From the NCBI GenBank assembly GCA_012840385.1, contig DULK01000043.1, forward strand, positions 1 through 43,704: a DNA stretch of 43,704 bases, read 5' to 3'. Source of the stretch: Syntrophomonadaceae bacterium (GTDB taxonomy: Bacteria > Bacillota > DSM-12270 > Thermacetogeniales > Thermacetogeniaceae). The notes beneath the pieces are model-generated. The model was not told the DNA's origin and ran no database searches. It saw only the letters and a list, made by a program, of their open reading frames with translations. A program made the position numbers and the translations under genes. Shown piece after piece: positions 1 through 7,902 of this stretch (positions are counted from its first letter, which is position 1; each line of letters begins with the position of its first letter).

Positions 1-190
1 AGGCCGGGTAACAGGACAGGCGAAGCGAGGATGACAGGTCGGGATGCGAGTACAGACACCTCTTGACCTGCGATGGAATGGATTTGCAGCGAGGCCAAAC
101 GCGGCGTTTGACAGAAGCAGTTCGCAGCTTGTTACGCAGCATCCCAGAGCTGTCCCGAAGCGAGCCGTCGTCCTGTCCGGCCTGGAATCG
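1..190. repeat. Imperfect inverted-repeat segment at window edge
   Basis: No credible gene lies in the first ~200 bases. The two ends are roughly inverted: AGGCCGG plus ACAGGACAGG near base 1 mirrors CCTGTCCGGCCT near 170-182, and GCGAAGCGAGG mirrors the GAAGCGAGC area only in part. This may be a small repetitive element cut by the window start. It does not match the other repeat family in the window (13772, 31271, 43509). Confidence 0.3.
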
Positions 191-261
191 GGAGTCGAGC
201 GGTAGACCGGCGGGTGAACTTGATGTATTTTCAGGGCAGTAACCCCCTTGTTGGAAAAATG

Positions 262-290
262 GTGATGGGAGCCGTGTTTTGGGGTATAAT
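262..290 (+). promoter_or_regulatory. Candidate promoter of the usp-que operon
   Basis: A perfect TATAAT lies at 285-290, 56 bases before the usp start. The matching -35 region (around 262-267) is poor, so this rests on the -10 alone. Confidence 0.35.
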
Positions 291-346
291 TTTAGCGGAC
301 GGCTGGATGCTTCCGGTTGTTCACTTTGACCGAAGGGGGAAAACTC

Positions 347-850
347 ATGACCGGGGGAGTAAACCGGGTTCCTTACAGGATGATCGTTGCCGCCACGGAC
401 GGTTCGCCCGCCGCCCTTTATGCGGCCGGCCACGCCGTTGCCCTTGCCGGGCAGAACGGAGCCGCCCTGCGGGCGGTCTACGTTGTGAACACCCATATCG
501 CCTTCCACCTTGGCGCCTACCAGCACCTTGCCCTGGAGACTTTGAAGGAGGAAGGCCACCGGGCGGTGGATGAGGTTGTAAAAATGGCGGAAAGCGCTGG
601 TTTAAAGGATGTGAGCGGTGCGGTGCTCAGCGGCAGCCCGCGGCAGGTCATTGTTGACTGGGCAAGGGAACAGGATGCCGACCTGATTGTAGTCGGCTCG
701 CACGGATATTCCCGGCTCACCTATATGTTGATAGGGAGCGTTGCAGAATACGTGGTGCGTCACGCCGGGTGTCCCGTGCTGGTTGTAAGGCCGAAAAAAG
801 TCTCAAAAGCCGGGGAGGGGAAGGAACAGGTTACAGATGGGTCTGTATGA
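347..850 (+). CDS. Universal stress protein (UspA family)
   Basis: Single-domain cytoplasmic USP of 167 aa, the normal size. It opens with a strand of type YRMIVAATDGS and ends with the nucleotide-binding signature GSHGYSRLTYMLIGS, i.e. G-x2-G-x9-G-S, which in this family marks the ATP-binding subgroup. The start is ATG 347, six bases after a clear GAAGGGGGA site; an upstream in-frame TTG at 317 has no such site. The 3' end overlaps queD by 14 bases, so the two genes are probably co-transcribed. A functional link to queuosine synthesis is not established and may be only transcriptional. The exact stress role cannot be read from the sequence. Confidence 0.9.
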   Translation: MTGGVNRVPYRMIVAATDGSPAALYAAGHAVALAGQNGAALRAVYVVNTHIAFHLGAYQHLALETLKEEGHRAVDEVVKMAESAGLKDVSGAVLSGSPRQVIVDWAREQDADLIVVGSHGYSRLTYMLIGSVAEYVVRHAGCPVLVVRPKKVSKAGEGKEQVTDGSV

Positions 851-1256
851 ACTGCGTGTGAAGACGACCTTTGACGCCGCCCACTATCTCCGGCACTACC
901 AGGGCAAATGCAGCCGTCTCCACGGCCATACCTGGACGGTGGAAGTTTCGGTGGCAGGGACGGGGGTTGACAGGAGAGGAATGCTGGTCGACTTTCTCGA
1001 TCTGAAAGGCATCTTGCGGGAAATAACCGGCCGCTTCGACCACACCCTGTTGAACGAGATTCACCCTTTCAACGGGGAGACGGCAAAAGAAACAAACCCC
1101 ACTGCGGAAAACCTGGCTCGCCTGATCTTCGAGGAGTTGCAGGAAAAGCTCAAAGAGATTGCCCCGGCGGTTCACCCGGTCTCCGTGCAGGTATGGGAGT
1201 CGGAAAACAGTTCGGTGATTTACCGGCAGGAGGATGGAAGGGAGGAAACCCGGTGA
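837..1256 (+). CDS. queD: 6-carboxy-5,6,7,8-tetrahydropterin synthase QueD
   Basis: QueD converts dihydroneopterin triphosphate to 6-carboxytetrahydropterin, the second step from GTP to the queuosine precursor preQ0. The 139-aa protein shows the zinc-binding histidines (FDAAHYL and RLHGH), the catalytic cysteine in GKCSRLHGH, the DHTLLNE segment and the C-terminal WESENSS segment with the substrate-binding glutamate. It overlaps the upstream stress-protein gene by 14 bases and shares a GTGA overlap with queC, which indicates translational coupling. The neighbours queC and queE confirm the pathway. No GTP cyclohydrolase I is nearby. Confidence 0.95.
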   Translation: MGLYELRVKTTFDAAHYLRHYQGKCSRLHGHTWTVEVSVAGTGVDRRGMLVDFLDLKGILREITGRFDHTLLNEIHPFNGETAKETNPTAENLARLIFEELQEKLKEIAPAVHPVSVQVWESENSSVIYRQEDGREETR

Positions 1257-1942
1257 GGCAGATTGTGCTTCTTTCGGGCGGGCTGGACTCGGCGGTCTGC
1301 CTGGCCCGGGCGGTCAGGGAAGGGGAGGTCCGGCTGGCCTTGAATTTCTCGTACGGGCAGCGGGCGGAAAGCAGGGAGCGGGAGAGCGCAGAGAAATTGG
1401 CGGATTACTACGGCGTTCCCCTGGAGTGTGTGGAACTCCCTTTTTTGAAAAAGCTGACCGGAACAGCGCTGGTCGATGATGAGGTGCCTCTGCCCGAGCC
1501 GCGGACTGCAGACCTGGACAACCCGCAGGTCGCCCGGGAAACCGCGGAACGGGTGTGGGTGCCCAACCGCAACGGCCTGTTTATTAATATAGCCGCCTGC
1601 TATGCCGAAAGCCTGGAATGCGATGTTCTTGTGGCCGGCTTCAACGCCGAGGAGGCCCGGACCTTTCCCGACAACAGCCGGGCCTTTGTGGAAGCCGCCA
1701 ACCGCGCCTTCTCCTTTTCAACCCGGGGCAGCGTCCGCCTGGTCAGCTACACCCAATCGTTGACCAAGCCCGAAATCGCCGGGCTTGGTGCGGAACTCGG
1801 GCTCCCCTTTGAAATGATCTGGAGCTGTTACCGGGGAGAGGCGGCCATGTGCGGCAGGTGTGAGAGCTGCCGCAGGCTGCAGCGCGCCCTGATAGCGGCA
1901 GGGCTGGGCCCGGTCCTGGACAAGCTGGGGTGGCGGGATTAA
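1253..1942 (+). CDS. queC: 7-cyano-7-deazaguanine synthase QueC
   Basis: QueC is an ATP-dependent amide/nitrile synthase that turns 7-carboxy-7-deazaguanine into preQ0. The 229-aa protein begins VRQIVLLSGGLDS, the PP-loop ATP-pyrophosphatase motif at residues 8-13. It has the internal VPNRNGLF and FNAEEARTFPDN segments typical of the family and a C-terminal zinc site of four cysteines (WSCY then CGRCESC). The GTG start at 1253 overlaps the queD stop and follows an AAGGGAGG site; the longer reading from 1193 would add a non-homologous leader. Operon position: second of the four que genes. Confidence 0.95.
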   Translation: MRQIVLLSGGLDSAVCLARAVREGEVRLALNFSYGQRAESRERESAEKLADYYGVPLECVELPFLKKLTGTALVDDEVPLPEPRTADLDNPQVARETAERVWVPNRNGLFINIAACYAESLECDVLVAGFNAEEARTFPDNSRAFVEAANRAFSFSTRGSVRLVSYTQSLTKPEIAGLGAELGLPFEMIWSCYRGEAAMCGRCESCRRLQRALIAAGLGPVLDKLGWRD

Positions 1943-1966
1943 TACAGGCAAGAAAGGGGACTCAAA

Positions 1967-2530
1967 GTGCAGCGCCTTTACCTGGAACAGGAAATAACCT
2001 ACGACGGAACGCAGCTCTGCTCCCACTTTGCCTACCGGAATTATGGCATCCTGGGGGATGTGATCCTGGCCTTTCAGGGGCCGTGCCGGGTGGGGTTGGG
2101 CGAAATGGTAGACCTGGAGGATGTTCGGGACGGCCTTTTTATCTACAGCCCCCGCATGCTCAGTTTCATCGTGGAACACTTCGACCCCCACCTGGAATGC
2201 GCCGTGCTGCGGCAGCGGCTGCTGGTTGCCCTTGCCGCGGATATCCTCCGTTCGCTGTCGCCCCAGGCGAAGGAAGGGCTGGCGCGCCGGGGAGACGACC
2301 TTTACCTGGAGGGCCGGAAGCTATCCGTTTCCATTGCCACCGTTTCCCCCGTTTCCTCGCTGATCCATTTCGGGATCAATGTTCTTACCGAAGGGACACC
2401 TGTCCCCACCGCCGGACTGACAGAACTGGGAGTGGAACCGGCTGGTTTTGCGGAAAGCCTGATGGATGCCTACCTTGAGGAGAACGCCGGCATCATGAAG
2501 GCCCGCTGCAAGGTGAGGTGGGTGCCCTAG
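1967..2530 (+). CDS. DUF366 family protein in the queuosine operon
   Basis: This 187-aa protein matches my memory of the DUF366 family (conserved SHFAYRNYGILGD, MVDLEDV, EHFDPHLE, RGDDLYLEGRKLSVSIAT, PVSSLIHFGIN). I know no established activity. The many conserved charged residues and the RKLSVSIAT core suggest an enzyme rather than a structural protein. It sits between queC and queE, and its stop touches the queE start, so it is likely to act in or around deazaguanine metabolism; that is inference from position. The start is GTG 1967 after AAAGGGG. Confidence 0.8.
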   Translation: MQRLYLEQEITYDGTQLCSHFAYRNYGILGDVILAFQGPCRVGLGEMVDLEDVRDGLFIYSPRMLSFIVEHFDPHLECAVLRQRLLVALAADILRSLSPQAKEGLARRGDDLYLEGRKLSVSIATVSPVSSLIHFGINVLTEGTPVPTAGLTELGVEPAGFAESLMDAYLEENAGIMKARCKVRWVP

Positions 2531-3283
2531 GTGGACGGCTGGGTAGCGGAGGTTTTTTCCGGGATCCAGGGGGAGGGCCCCTGGGTCGGCTGCAGGCAGC
2601 TGTTCATCAGGCTGGCGGGGTGCAACTTGCGCTGTGCCTACTGCGACACACCGGCGACACAGCAGCGTCTTGCGGCGGGAAGGATCGAGGAAGAAGCCGG
2701 GGGGCGGAAATTTGCTCTGCTGGAAAACCCGGTTTCCCCGGCACGGTTGGTTGATCTGGTGCGGAAGCTGCGGCCGGCCAGGCACCAGGCGGTGAGCATC
2801 ACCGGAGGGGAGCCCCTGACCCAGCCGGGTTTCCTGAAGGAATTGCTTCCTTTACTTAAAGAGAAGGGAGCCCGTATCTACCTGGAGACGAACGGCACGT
2901 TGCCCGGCGCCTTTGCGGAGGTAAAAGACTTGATTGACATCACCGCTATGGATTTTAAGCTGGCCTCGGCAACAGGGCAGCCGCCTCCCTGGGAGGATCA
3001 CGCCCGGTTTTTGAGACTGGCGAGGGAGTCCTCCCGGGTGTTTGTGAAGGCGGTTGTTGCTGCCGCGACAACGCCGGGGGAACTGGAGCAGGTCGCCTCC
3101 CTGATTGCGGCGGTGGACCCGGGGATCACCCTGGTCCTGCAGCCCGTTACCCCGGTAATTGGGGCGCCTGGCCTGCATGCGCCTACTCCCCGGCAGGTCC
3201 TGGCCATGCAGGATATGGTCTCTGAAAGGTTGAAAGACATCCGGGTCATACCCCAGGTTCATAAACTGATGTGCCAGATCTAA
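2531..3283 (+). CDS. queE: 7-carboxy-7-deazaguanine synthase QueE (radical SAM)
   Basis: QueE is a radical-SAM enzyme that contracts the pterin ring of 6-carboxytetrahydropterin to 7-carboxy-7-deazaguanine. The 250-aa protein carries the N-terminal SGIQGEGPW substrate/SAM region, then the cluster motif CNLRCAYCDT (C-x3-C-x2-C) at about residues 31-38, and SITGGEPL, the SAM-binding GGE motif. A short insertion of about 30 residues follows the cluster motif. The GTG start directly follows the stop of the DUF366 gene. With queD and queC this completes the path from dihydroneopterin triphosphate to preQ0. Confidence 0.95.
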   Translation: MDGWVAEVFSGIQGEGPWVGCRQLFIRLAGCNLRCAYCDTPATQQRLAAGRIEEEAGGRKFALLENPVSPARLVDLVRKLRPARHQAVSITGGEPLTQPGFLKELLPLLKEKGARIYLETNGTLPGAFAEVKDLIDITAMDFKLASATGQPPPWEDHARFLRLARESSRVFVKAVVAAATTPGELEQVASLIAAVDPGITLVLQPVTPVIGAPGLHAPTPRQVLAMQDMVSERLKDIRVIPQVHKLMCQI

Positions 3284-3306
3284 TTGTTTCTGAAGGGGGA
3301 AGGTAA

Positions 3307-3588
3307 ATGGTAGTGGGGCTTTGCACTCTGGAACTATATATAGGGGAAGCCGATTCCCTCAAAGATAAACGGCGCGTTCTGAAAAGCATCCTGGATCGGG
3401 TGAGGGGCCGGTTTAACGTCTCCATTGCCGAAATCGGGCAGCAGGACCTCTGGCAGCGGGCGACCATCGCCTTCGCCTGCGTAAGCAACGACAGCGGGCA
3501 CACAAATCAGGTTATCAATAATGTTATCAAATTTATTGAGAAGCAGAACCAGGCACAGGTAACGGATTACCGGATTGAGACCTTTTGA
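3307..3588 (+). CDS. DUF503 (YlxP-like) protein
   Basis: Small cytoplasmic protein of 93 aa, the normal length for DUF503, with the family pattern LYIGEADSLKDKRRVLKSILDRVR then FNVSIAEIG and the final FIEKQ region. YlxP-like proteins are often encoded near nusA/infB/rbfA and have been linked to ribosome function, but the biochemical role is not settled. Here it is placed 23 bases after queE with its own GAAGGGGGA site. It may be the last gene of the que transcript or a separate unit. Function left open. Confidence 0.85.
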   Translation: MVVGLCTLELYIGEADSLKDKRRVLKSILDRVRGRFNVSIAEIGQQDLWQRATIAFACVSNDSGHTNQVINNVIKFIEKQNQAQVTDYRIETF

Positions 3589-3955
3589 CCATTTAGGGCG
3601 GGACGCAAATCCAAAATTTGATATGCTTGATACCTGCAGGAAGGAAAAAGGTGTTTTGTCTCCGAATGAATAATGAATAGTTGCAGGGTTGAAAATGCCC
3701 GATTTTTGTGGTTTCTGCGTATTTGTTCAATAATGCTCTGTCCTCAATTCAGAAGTCCCGGCCTGAAATAAGCAGGAAATATGCGGTGTTGTTGCCCTCA
3801 CAGCTATTGCAGCTTTCTCACCAGTTTAGCCGCTGTTACCTTCTCAAGTTTTCCAATTTAATACTCGGGGTTTATACCGAAAATCAAATATGTCAGGCAT
3901 CAAAGCAAGTTAATGTGTCAGGGCTTAACGGGATTCAGCAGGGAGAGAAGCCGTT
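3589..3955 (+). other. Intergenic region before the histidine kinase
   Basis: These 367 bases hold no convincing gene. They are more AT-rich than the flanks. At 3636-3670 there is a stretch reading GCAGGAAGGAAAAAGG followed by a GTCTCCGAAT segment, which recalls a spaced GCAGGA...CGAAT pattern seen again, more loosely, at 5640-5665 upstream of the amidase. It is probably a promoter/regulatory region for the kinase gene. Confidence 0.4.
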
Positions 3956-4834
3956 ATGGTTCCCGGTTTTTTTGTCCGCAAACCATTCTCGTTTTTCAGC
4001 ATTGCCATCCAGGTGCTGTGTATGTTTTTTCTTGGGATATGCATCTTTCTCAGGATAATCACGAAACCTGCCGGTTCCTTTGCCGTGCTTCTTGACATTT
4101 TCACCGGTGGTGCCTTTGCACTGCTGGCTATATTTATGGCCCACAGCCTTGTCAGGGCGGCCAAGGCCGAGGCGGAGGCAGAGATTAACCGTATCCGCAT
4201 GCAGGAAACCGCTGCCATGATCGATATGCTGAGGGCCCAGAGGCACGACTTCCTGAACCATCTGCAGGTGATTTACGGCCTGATTCAGATTGGGCGGACC
4301 GAGGTGATCAAGGAGTACATCAATCAGGTAAACCAGGAAGTGCGCGAATCCTCAAGGTTGATCACCTCTTTAATCCAGAGGCCGGAGATCGCCGGCCTGA
4401 TCATGCGCAAGATGGCCGAGGCTGAGGCCGACGGTATCAAGTTCACCGTGAATCTGAAAACCGATCTGGCCCTGCTGGGAGTGCCTCCCCTGGACTTTTC
4501 CAGGATACTCGGAAATCTCATTGACAATGCCATAAATGCGGTAAATACTGTTCCCCTCGAAGAGAGGATCATCAAGCTGGAAATGGCGGAGGACCACGAT
4601 TGCTACGAAATCAGGGTTACCAACTACCGCCCCCTGATTCCCGAACCGCATATGGAATCCGTTTTTGAGAAGGGGTTTACCACCAAGGAAGATAGGGGAG
4701 AGGGGTTGGGGCTCTTTATCGTAAAAACCCTGGTGGAAAAGCACCGGGGGGAAGTTCGCCTGAGGTGCAGCATCGAATCCGGCACTACCTTCGAACTTCG
4801 CTTTCCCAAAGCCGTGCTGCGGGGAGTGGTGTAG
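3956..4834 (+). CDS. Spo0B/CitA-type sensor histidine kinase (orphan)
   Basis: Membrane-bound histidine kinase of 292 aa. Two hydrophobic segments span about residues 12-32 and 40-65. They are followed by a charged helical linker, then a Spo0B-type dimerisation box RHDFLNHLQVIYGL with the phospho-accepting His at about 97, and a GHKL ATPase domain with N-box GNLIDNAINAV and G-boxes GEGLGLFIVK and GTTFELRF. There is no periplasmic sensing domain, so the signal may be read by the membrane part or by a partner. No response regulator is adjacent. In spore-formers, orphan kinases of this form often feed the Spo0 phosphorelay; that is inference. ATG 3956 follows AGGGAGAG. A short 6-bp inverted repeat just after the stop may be a weak terminator. 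Confidence 0.85.
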   Translation: MVPGFFVRKPFSFFSIAIQVLCMFFLGICIFLRIITKPAGSFAVLLDIFTGGAFALLAIFMAHSLVRAAKAEAEAEINRIRMQETAAMIDMLRAQRHDFLNHLQVIYGLIQIGRTEVIKEYINQVNQEVRESSRLITSLIQRPEIAGLIMRKMAEAEADGIKFTVNLKTDLALLGVPPLDFSRILGNLIDNAINAVNTVPLEERIIKLEMAEDHDCYEIRVTNYRPLIPEPHMESVFEKGFTTKEDRGEGLGLFIVKTLVEKHRGEVRLRCSIESGTTFELRFPKAVLRGVV

Positions 4835-4974
4835 AGGAGGCATCCTCTCTTCTTATGGTCCCGCCCGGCAGAAGAGACCGTGCTGAAAATAGATCGGCAA
4901 CAGGAATAAAACCCTCTTTCCTGACATAGGATGCTAGAGGAAATCAATCCATTAAAAGGAAGGAGGGTGAATGG

Positions 4975-5607
4975 ATGTGGGACTTTAGCCGCTTGAGAGA
5001 ACAGGAAAAACAGCGCAGTGCCCTGCGTGTTCGCCTCCTGCTGCTGGCAATAATGGTTGGGGCACTTCTGGTTTTCGGAGGATGCAGCCTGTCAGAGCGA
5101 CTTCAGTCTTTAAAGGGAAGCCGGACGCAGGTGCAGCCGGGGGATCTGCCGGAAATGGCTGACGACCTGGAGTCAACGGCGGATCTGCAGGAAATGACTA
5201 AAGTGGTGCTTTACTTCAAAGACGGGGATGGTCGCTGGCTCGTCCCGGAACGCCAGGAAATTCCAAAGGTTACCGGCATCGGCCGGGCTGCGCTGGAAGC
5301 GCTCTGCCGGGGGCCTGTGAGCAAGGATTTGAAACCAAGTCTTCCGGCCGGAACTGAGGTGCGCGGTTTGAACGTCAAGCCTGACGGCACGTGTGTTGTG
5401 GATTTAAACCAGGCGGCCACCAAAATACCGGCTCAGAACTCCAAGGCGGAGGCCCTGGCGGTATCCGCAATTGTGAATACTTTGACGGAATTCCCGACCG
5501 TTAAAAAGGTGCAGATACTGATCGAAGGCCAGATCAGGGAGACCCTGGCAGGACATATACCCATCGACGTGCCGTTGCCCCGCAACATGGCCTTTGTTAA
5601 GGAATAA
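4975..5607 (+). CDS. GerMN-domain lipoprotein
   Basis: Exported lipoprotein of 210 aa. A charged N-terminus and one hydrophobic stretch (about residues 20-38) lead to a lipobox LVFGGC, so the mature protein is probably anchored through that cysteine. The C-terminal half is a GerMN domain (VVLYFKDGDGRWLVPE... ALEALCRGP... VVDLNQ... VNTLTEFPTVKKVQILIEG). GerMN proteins act at the cell surface in sporulation and germination (GerM of Bacillus) or in cell-wall regulation. The amidase gene begins about 100 bases downstream on the same strand, which fits an envelope role. ATG 4975 was chosen over ATG 4971, whose frame stops at once; the site is AAGGAAGGAGGG. Confidence 0.88.
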   Translation: MWDFSRLREQEKQRSALRVRLLLLAIMVGALLVFGGCSLSERLQSLKGSRTQVQPGDLPEMADDLESTADLQEMTKVVLYFKDGDGRWLVPERQEIPKVTGIGRAALEALCRGPVSKDLKPSLPAGTEVRGLNVKPDGTCVVDLNQAATKIPAQNSKAEALAVSAIVNTLTEFPTVKKVQILIEGQIRETLAGHIPIDVPLPRNMAFVKE

Positions 5608-5658
5608 CAGGCGACCCTGAAATTGCTACCCAATATTTAAAGGAAATTTGCCAGTTGG

Positions 5659-5665
5659 TGTCGAA
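5659..5665 (+). promoter_or_regulatory. Candidate Spo0A box upstream of the amidase
   Basis: TGTCGAA matches the 0A-box consensus exactly and lies 49 bases before the amidase start, preceded by AGGAAATTTG. A single 7-mer can occur by chance, so this is only suggestive. Confidence 0.35.
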
Positions 5666-5713
5666 ATCACCTGATTATGAAAAATCAAGCATACGTAGCA
5701 AAGGGTGGTTTTG

Positions 5714-7807
5714 ATGCCAGAGTACTTGTCGAATAAAGCAGTGAACGGGTGCTCACCATTGGGAAGAAGGCTTTCCGCTTTGGTGGCTCCCTTTATTTTT
5801 TTCCTTGCTTTTTCGCTGCTTGCCGGCAGCTTTTTAGCGATCCCCGCACATGCCGCCGCTTTCTCCGACACCAGGGGGCACTGGGCGGAGGCTGCCATCG
5901 AACAGGCGTCTGCGGCAGGCTACATCAAGGGCTATCCCGATGGAACCTTCCGCCCCAACCAGGGGGTAACCCGGGCCGAGTTTATAGCGATTCTCAACAG
6001 CGCCTTTGGCGTTCCGAAATCCCCGTCCACCCCGCTGCCTTTCAAGGACGTTTCGGCCAAGGACTGGTTTGCGGAAGGGGTCAGGGCGGCAGTGGCCGCG
6101 GGTTATGTGGGCGGTTATCCGGACGGTACTTTTCGCCCGCAGCAAACCGTTACCCGGCAGGAAGCAGCCGCCTTCCTGGCCAGGCTGCTTAAGCTTGAGG
6201 GTAATGCAAGTATAAGTTTGAGATTTACCGATGCTTCGCAGATAGACGGCTGGGCGCGCCCGGCCGTGGCGGCGCTGGTGGAAAAGGGAGTGCTGTCCGG
6301 GTATCCGGACGGCTCCTTCGGGCCGAAACGGACCATCAGCCGGGCGGAAGCGGCGGTGATTGTGAACAATGCCCGCGGCCTGGGAGGGGACAGGCCTGCT
6401 CTTGTCTACCTCCTGGTCACGGGAAAACTGGTTAACATCCGCTCAGGGCCTGGCACCGGTTATGACATCATAGGACAGGTGGAGGAAGGGGATGTCCTCG
6501 AGGCGGTAGAAGAAAGTAACGGCTGGTACAGGGTGAGGTTTCAGGGAAAAACCGGCTGGATCGCCGGGTGGCTGGTCGAGGTGCACGAAACGAAACCGCC
6601 CGCCCGGGGGGAACCGGGTACGCTGGACGTCCGGTACGGACAGGAGAGCGGCGGGATCGTCGTCACCCTCACCGGAGGTGAGAATACCGACTACAGCTGG
6701 GTTGAGTTTTCTAACCCCCAGCGGCTTGTGGTAACGGTCCCGGGCGTAACCGTGGTCCGTACCCCCCTGGAGATCACCGTCAATGAGGCAGGTCTGGAAC
6801 GGGTGACAACGCGTTTGCAGAGCGGCAGCGCCGAGGTCGTCCTCACCTTTGAGGGGGGTGCAGAGCCGGTCTATTACCGGGTTGCAAAAGGGTCTGGCGG
6901 TGTGCTGCAGATCACCGTTCCCTACCAGATCAACCGCGTGGAGGCGGAGAACGCCGGGGACGGGGTAGACATCACCCTGGGCGGGACGGCACCGCTGTCT
7001 TATAACTCCTTCCGGTTATCCAACCCCTCCCGGCTGGTCTTCGACTTCTCGGGTTTCACCCTGGCGGGCTCGCTGCTGCACTGGCAAAAGCAGTTGAGCC
7101 AGGCAGGTTTCACCGAGGCGCGCCTCAGCCAGTATCAGGACGGGATTGTCCGGCTGGTGGTCGAGGTGACGAAGGGGGTTACCTTTACGAAGGAAACGCG
7201 GTTGAACGGCAGGGAGATCACCCTTAAGTTCAGGCCTGCATCCCTGACGTCGCGGGTTGTTGTAATCGATCCCGGTCACGGCGGATCGGATCCTGGGGCG
7301 CTCGGCCCCAGCGGCGTAAAGGAAAAAGACGTCAATCTGGCCATTGCCGGCAAGGTGGCGGAGATCCTGAGACAGCAGGGAGTCAACGCCCTCCTGACCC
7401 ATGCTGGAGAGGGAGCGGGGCTGGTGGAGCGTGCAGAACTTGCTAACAGCAACGACGCCGAGGTTTTTGTCAGCATTCATTCCAATTCATCAACAAACTC
7501 CGGCATGGGAGGAACGGCGACCTATACCTATGCCCCGGCGGGCACGCCCCTCGGACTGCAGCGGGACTCCCGGCTGCGGCTGGCATCGCTGCTGCAGGAA
7601 GAGCTGGTTCGGGCCCTCGGCCTCCGGGATGCGGGTGTTTTCGAAGAAAACTTTTCCGTCCTGCGGAATACGTCAATGCCCGCCGCCCTGGTAGAGGTGG
7701 CCTTCCTCAGCAACCCTGCCGAGGAGCAGCTTCTGACCAGCCCCGATTTTCAGAACAGCGCTGCCCAGGCCATTGCCCGGGCGATTGTCAGGTACCTTAC
7801 CGAGTAG
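5714..7807 (+). CDS. SLH-anchored N-acetylmuramoyl-L-alanine amidase
   Basis: Secreted peptidoglycan hydrolase of 697 aa that cleaves the bond between N-acetylmuramic acid and L-alanine. A signal peptide ends near AIPAHA at residue 47. Three SLH repeats (each with a YPDGTF or YPDGSF segment, about 50-215) should tether it to secondary cell-wall polymers. An SH3b domain (about 230-290, NIRSGPGTGYDIIG) and two AMIN-like segments (about 305-490) follow. The catalytic Amidase_3 domain runs from about 514 with zinc ligands H522 (DPGHGG), E537 and H589 (SIHSN) and catalytic E661 (ALVEVAFLSN), all present. ATG 5714 lies about 9 bases after AAAGG; GTG 5705 and TTG 5711 are in-frame alternatives. The enzyme may act in division, envelope turnover or sporulation. 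Confidence 0.93.
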   Translation: MPEYLSNKAVNGCSPLGRRLSALVAPFIFFLAFSLLAGSFLAIPAHAAAFSDTRGHWAEAAIEQASAAGYIKGYPDGTFRPNQGVTRAEFIAILNSAFGVPKSPSTPLPFKDVSAKDWFAEGVRAAVAAGYVGGYPDGTFRPQQTVTRQEAAAFLARLLKLEGNASISLRFTDASQIDGWARPAVAALVEKGVLSGYPDGSFGPKRTISRAEAAVIVNNARGLGGDRPALVYLLVTGKLVNIRSGPGTGYDIIGQVEEGDVLEAVEESNGWYRVRFQGKTGWIAGWLVEVHETKPPARGEPGTLDVRYGQESGGIVVTLTGGENTDYSWVEFSNPQRLVVTVPGVTVVRTPLEITVNEAGLERVTTRLQSGSAEVVLTFEGGAEPVYYRVAKGSGGVLQITVPYQINRVEAENAGDGVDITLGGTAPLSYNSFRLSNPSRLVFDFSGFTLAGSLLHWQKQLSQAGFTEARLSQYQDGIVRLVVEVTKGVTFTKETRLNGREITLKFRPASLTSRVVVIDPGHGGSDPGALGPSGVKEKDVNLAIAGKVAEILRQQGVNALLTHAGEGAGLVERAELANSNDAEVFVSIHSNSSTNSGMGGTATYTYAPAGTPLGLQRDSRLRLASLLQEELVRALGLRDAGVFEENFSVLRNTSMPAALVEVAFLSNPAEEQLLTSPDFQNSAAQAIARAIVRYLTE

Positions 7808-7842
7808 CAGATATGGCCACCCGGCCTCAAAGGCACGCATGT

Positions 7843-7874
7843 AAAAAATGAACCGGCGGTAAAGGCCGCCGGTT
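7843..7874 (-). terminator. Terminator for the minus-strand transporter gene
   Basis: A 9-bp GC-rich stem (AACCGGCGG / CCGCCGGTT, 7851-7859 with 7866-7874) is followed on the minus strand by CATTTTTTAC. It lies between two convergent genes and could also slow transcription from the plus strand. Confidence 0.75.
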
Positions 7875-7902
7875 ATATCAGGCCGGGTAGATGCTCTGCT
7901 TG

